The translations under genes and the position numbers were made by a program. A stretch of DNA of 24,724 nucleotides from an uncultured Sphingomonadaceae bacterium (lineage in GTDB: Bacteria > Pseudomonadota > Alphaproteobacteria > Sphingomonadales > Sphingomonadaceae), in the NCBI GenBank assembly GCA_938003725.1, contig CALKXX010000157.1, positions 1-24,724 of the forward strand. The letters run 5' to 3'. Each line of letters opens with the position of its first letter. Position 1 is the first letter of the stretch. The notes under the pieces were generated by a model. It saw nothing but the letters and a program-made list of their open reading frames with translations, did not search any database and was not told the DNA's origin. Below, in pieces: positions 23,981 through 24,724 of the stretch.

Positions 23981-24724
23981 CTACAGCTTCATTTGCGACT
24001 TCATGGTTTTCTGCGTCGTATCTCCATAGGGAGGCAGGAATCCGGCAATTTTTGCAATATTGATTTTTGGCTGTCGATAGACGGCCTTCGCATGGCTGAA
24101 TTCTTTGAAACCCGCATGTCCGGTATAAGCGCCCATCCCTGAAGGCCCCACGCCGCCAAAGGGCAGATCATGTTGGGCGATGTGGAAAATCACGTCATTT
24201 ACCGTCACCCCGCCAGAGATTGTGCGGTCGAGAACCTTGCGCTTGTCGCTCTCCGTCTCACCGAAATAATATAGGCCCAATGGACGGTCATGGTCGTTCA
24301 CATATTCAACGACTTCATCCAGATTGCGATAGGTTTTCACCGGCAGGATCGGACCAAAAATCTCTTCCTGCATTACCCGCATGTCTTCGTTGACATTTTG
24401 CAGGACGGTTAGCGGCATCTTGTTGCTGTTGGTGTTGGAAAAATCTTCGTTTCCGGGGTTTACAACCGTTTGCTTCGCTCCCTTTTGGACCGCATCATCG
24501 ATCAGACCTTCCAGTCGTTCCTTGTGGCGCGCATTCACGACAGATGTGTAGTCATCATTGGCAATTAACGACGGATATTGTTCCGCGACGCTGGAGCTTA
24601 TCCCTTCCACCACGGCTTCTTCCTTGTCCTGAGGCACCAGAAGATAGTCGGGCGCAAGACAGATTTGACCCGCATTCATCATCTTGCCCATGGCAATGCG
24701 CTGGGTAGATTTTTGAACATCGGC
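23981..24724 (-). CDS. Aldehyde dehydrogenase, coniferyl-aldehyde dehydrogenase type, C-terminal half (runs off right edge)
   Basis: The visible 247 residues are the C-terminal half of an NAD(P)-dependent aldehyde dehydrogenase. The frame stays open to the window edge, so the ATG inside MGKMMNAGQ is not the start; about 220 N-terminal residues are expected outside. The catalytic Cys is the 22nd visible residue, in NAGQICLAPDYLLV. Other family marks are EEIFGPILPVKTY, the NDVIFHIAQHDLPFGGVGPS stretch and YTGHAGFKEFSHAKAV. The CxAPDY and the C-terminal ending match coniferyl-aldehyde dehydrogenases (CalB), which oxidise lignin-derived or long-chain aldehydes; the real substrate may be another hydrophobic aldehyde. 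The stop TAG is at 23981-23983. Confidence 0.88.
   Translation of the reverse strand, partial: ADVQKSTQRIAMGKMMNAGQICLAPDYLLVPQDKEEAVVEGISSSVAEQYPSLIANDDYTSVVNARHKERLEGLIDDAVQKGAKQTVVNPGNEDFSNTNSNKMPLTVLQNVNEDMRVMQEEIFGPILPVKTYRNLDEVVEYVNDHDRPLGLYYFGETESDKRKVLDRTISGGVTVNDVIFHIAQHDLPFGGVGPSGMGAYTGHAGFKEFSHAKAVYRQPKINIAKIAGFLPPYGDTTQKTMKSQMKL

Overview
The window looks like chromosomal DNA of an alphaproteobacterium of the order Sphingomonadales, probably a moderate-GC, Sphingorhabdus/Parasphingorhabdus-like member. This rests on recalled protein similarity, not a search. The pointers are the N-terminus of a sphingomonad-type OmpA-family protein at the left edge, a NodT-type outer-membrane lipoprotein leading an RND efflux operon, a coniferyl-aldehyde-dehydrogenase-type ALDH at the right edge, and a dispersed palindrome with a CAGGATC / GATCCTG core. 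No rRNA, tRNA, insertion sequence, integrase or CRISPR array is visible. Coding density is very high and several convergent gene pairs meet with overlapping stop codons.

Layout from the left: (1) a minus-strand run holding a DUF1295 membrane enzyme, a RoxA/YcfD-type ribosomal oxygenase and the start of an OmpA-family gene that runs off the window. (2) rluE, a 23S rRNA pseudouridine synthase, on the plus strand. (3) A minus-strand tripartite efflux operon in the order NodT outer-membrane factor, periplasmic adaptor, RND permease. A TetR/AcrR repressor gene is divergent from it, and a 22-bp palindromic operator lies across the operon promoter. (4) An Lrp/AsnC regulator divergent from an indoleamine 2,3-dioxygenase-type enzyme, probably a tryptophan-catabolism pair. 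(5) A galactose block: a GH2 beta-galactosidase divergent from translationally coupled galT-galK. Together they would take lactose or galactosides to UDP-galactose; no galE, transporter or regulator lies in the window.

(6) The most unusual gene is a 947-residue protein at 17498-20341 that appears to fuse an N-terminal TIR-like domain, a central EVE/PUA-like domain and a C-terminal KAP-family P-loop NTPase with two membrane helices. The order suggests effector, sensor and switch, as in anti-phage defence, but no other defence gene is nearby. (7) A secreted gamma-glutamyltransferase lies just upstream of it on the same strand. (8) An RhlE-type DEAD-box helicase on the plus strand has a TTG start and a leader that can form hairpins. 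It is followed by a REP-like palindrome and the 3' half of an aldehyde dehydrogenase gene.

Five of the supported starts are not the longest open frames. For the NodT lipoprotein, lacZ, galT, galK and the DUF1295 protein, a later start fits the signal peptide, the ribosome binding site or the gene overlap better.
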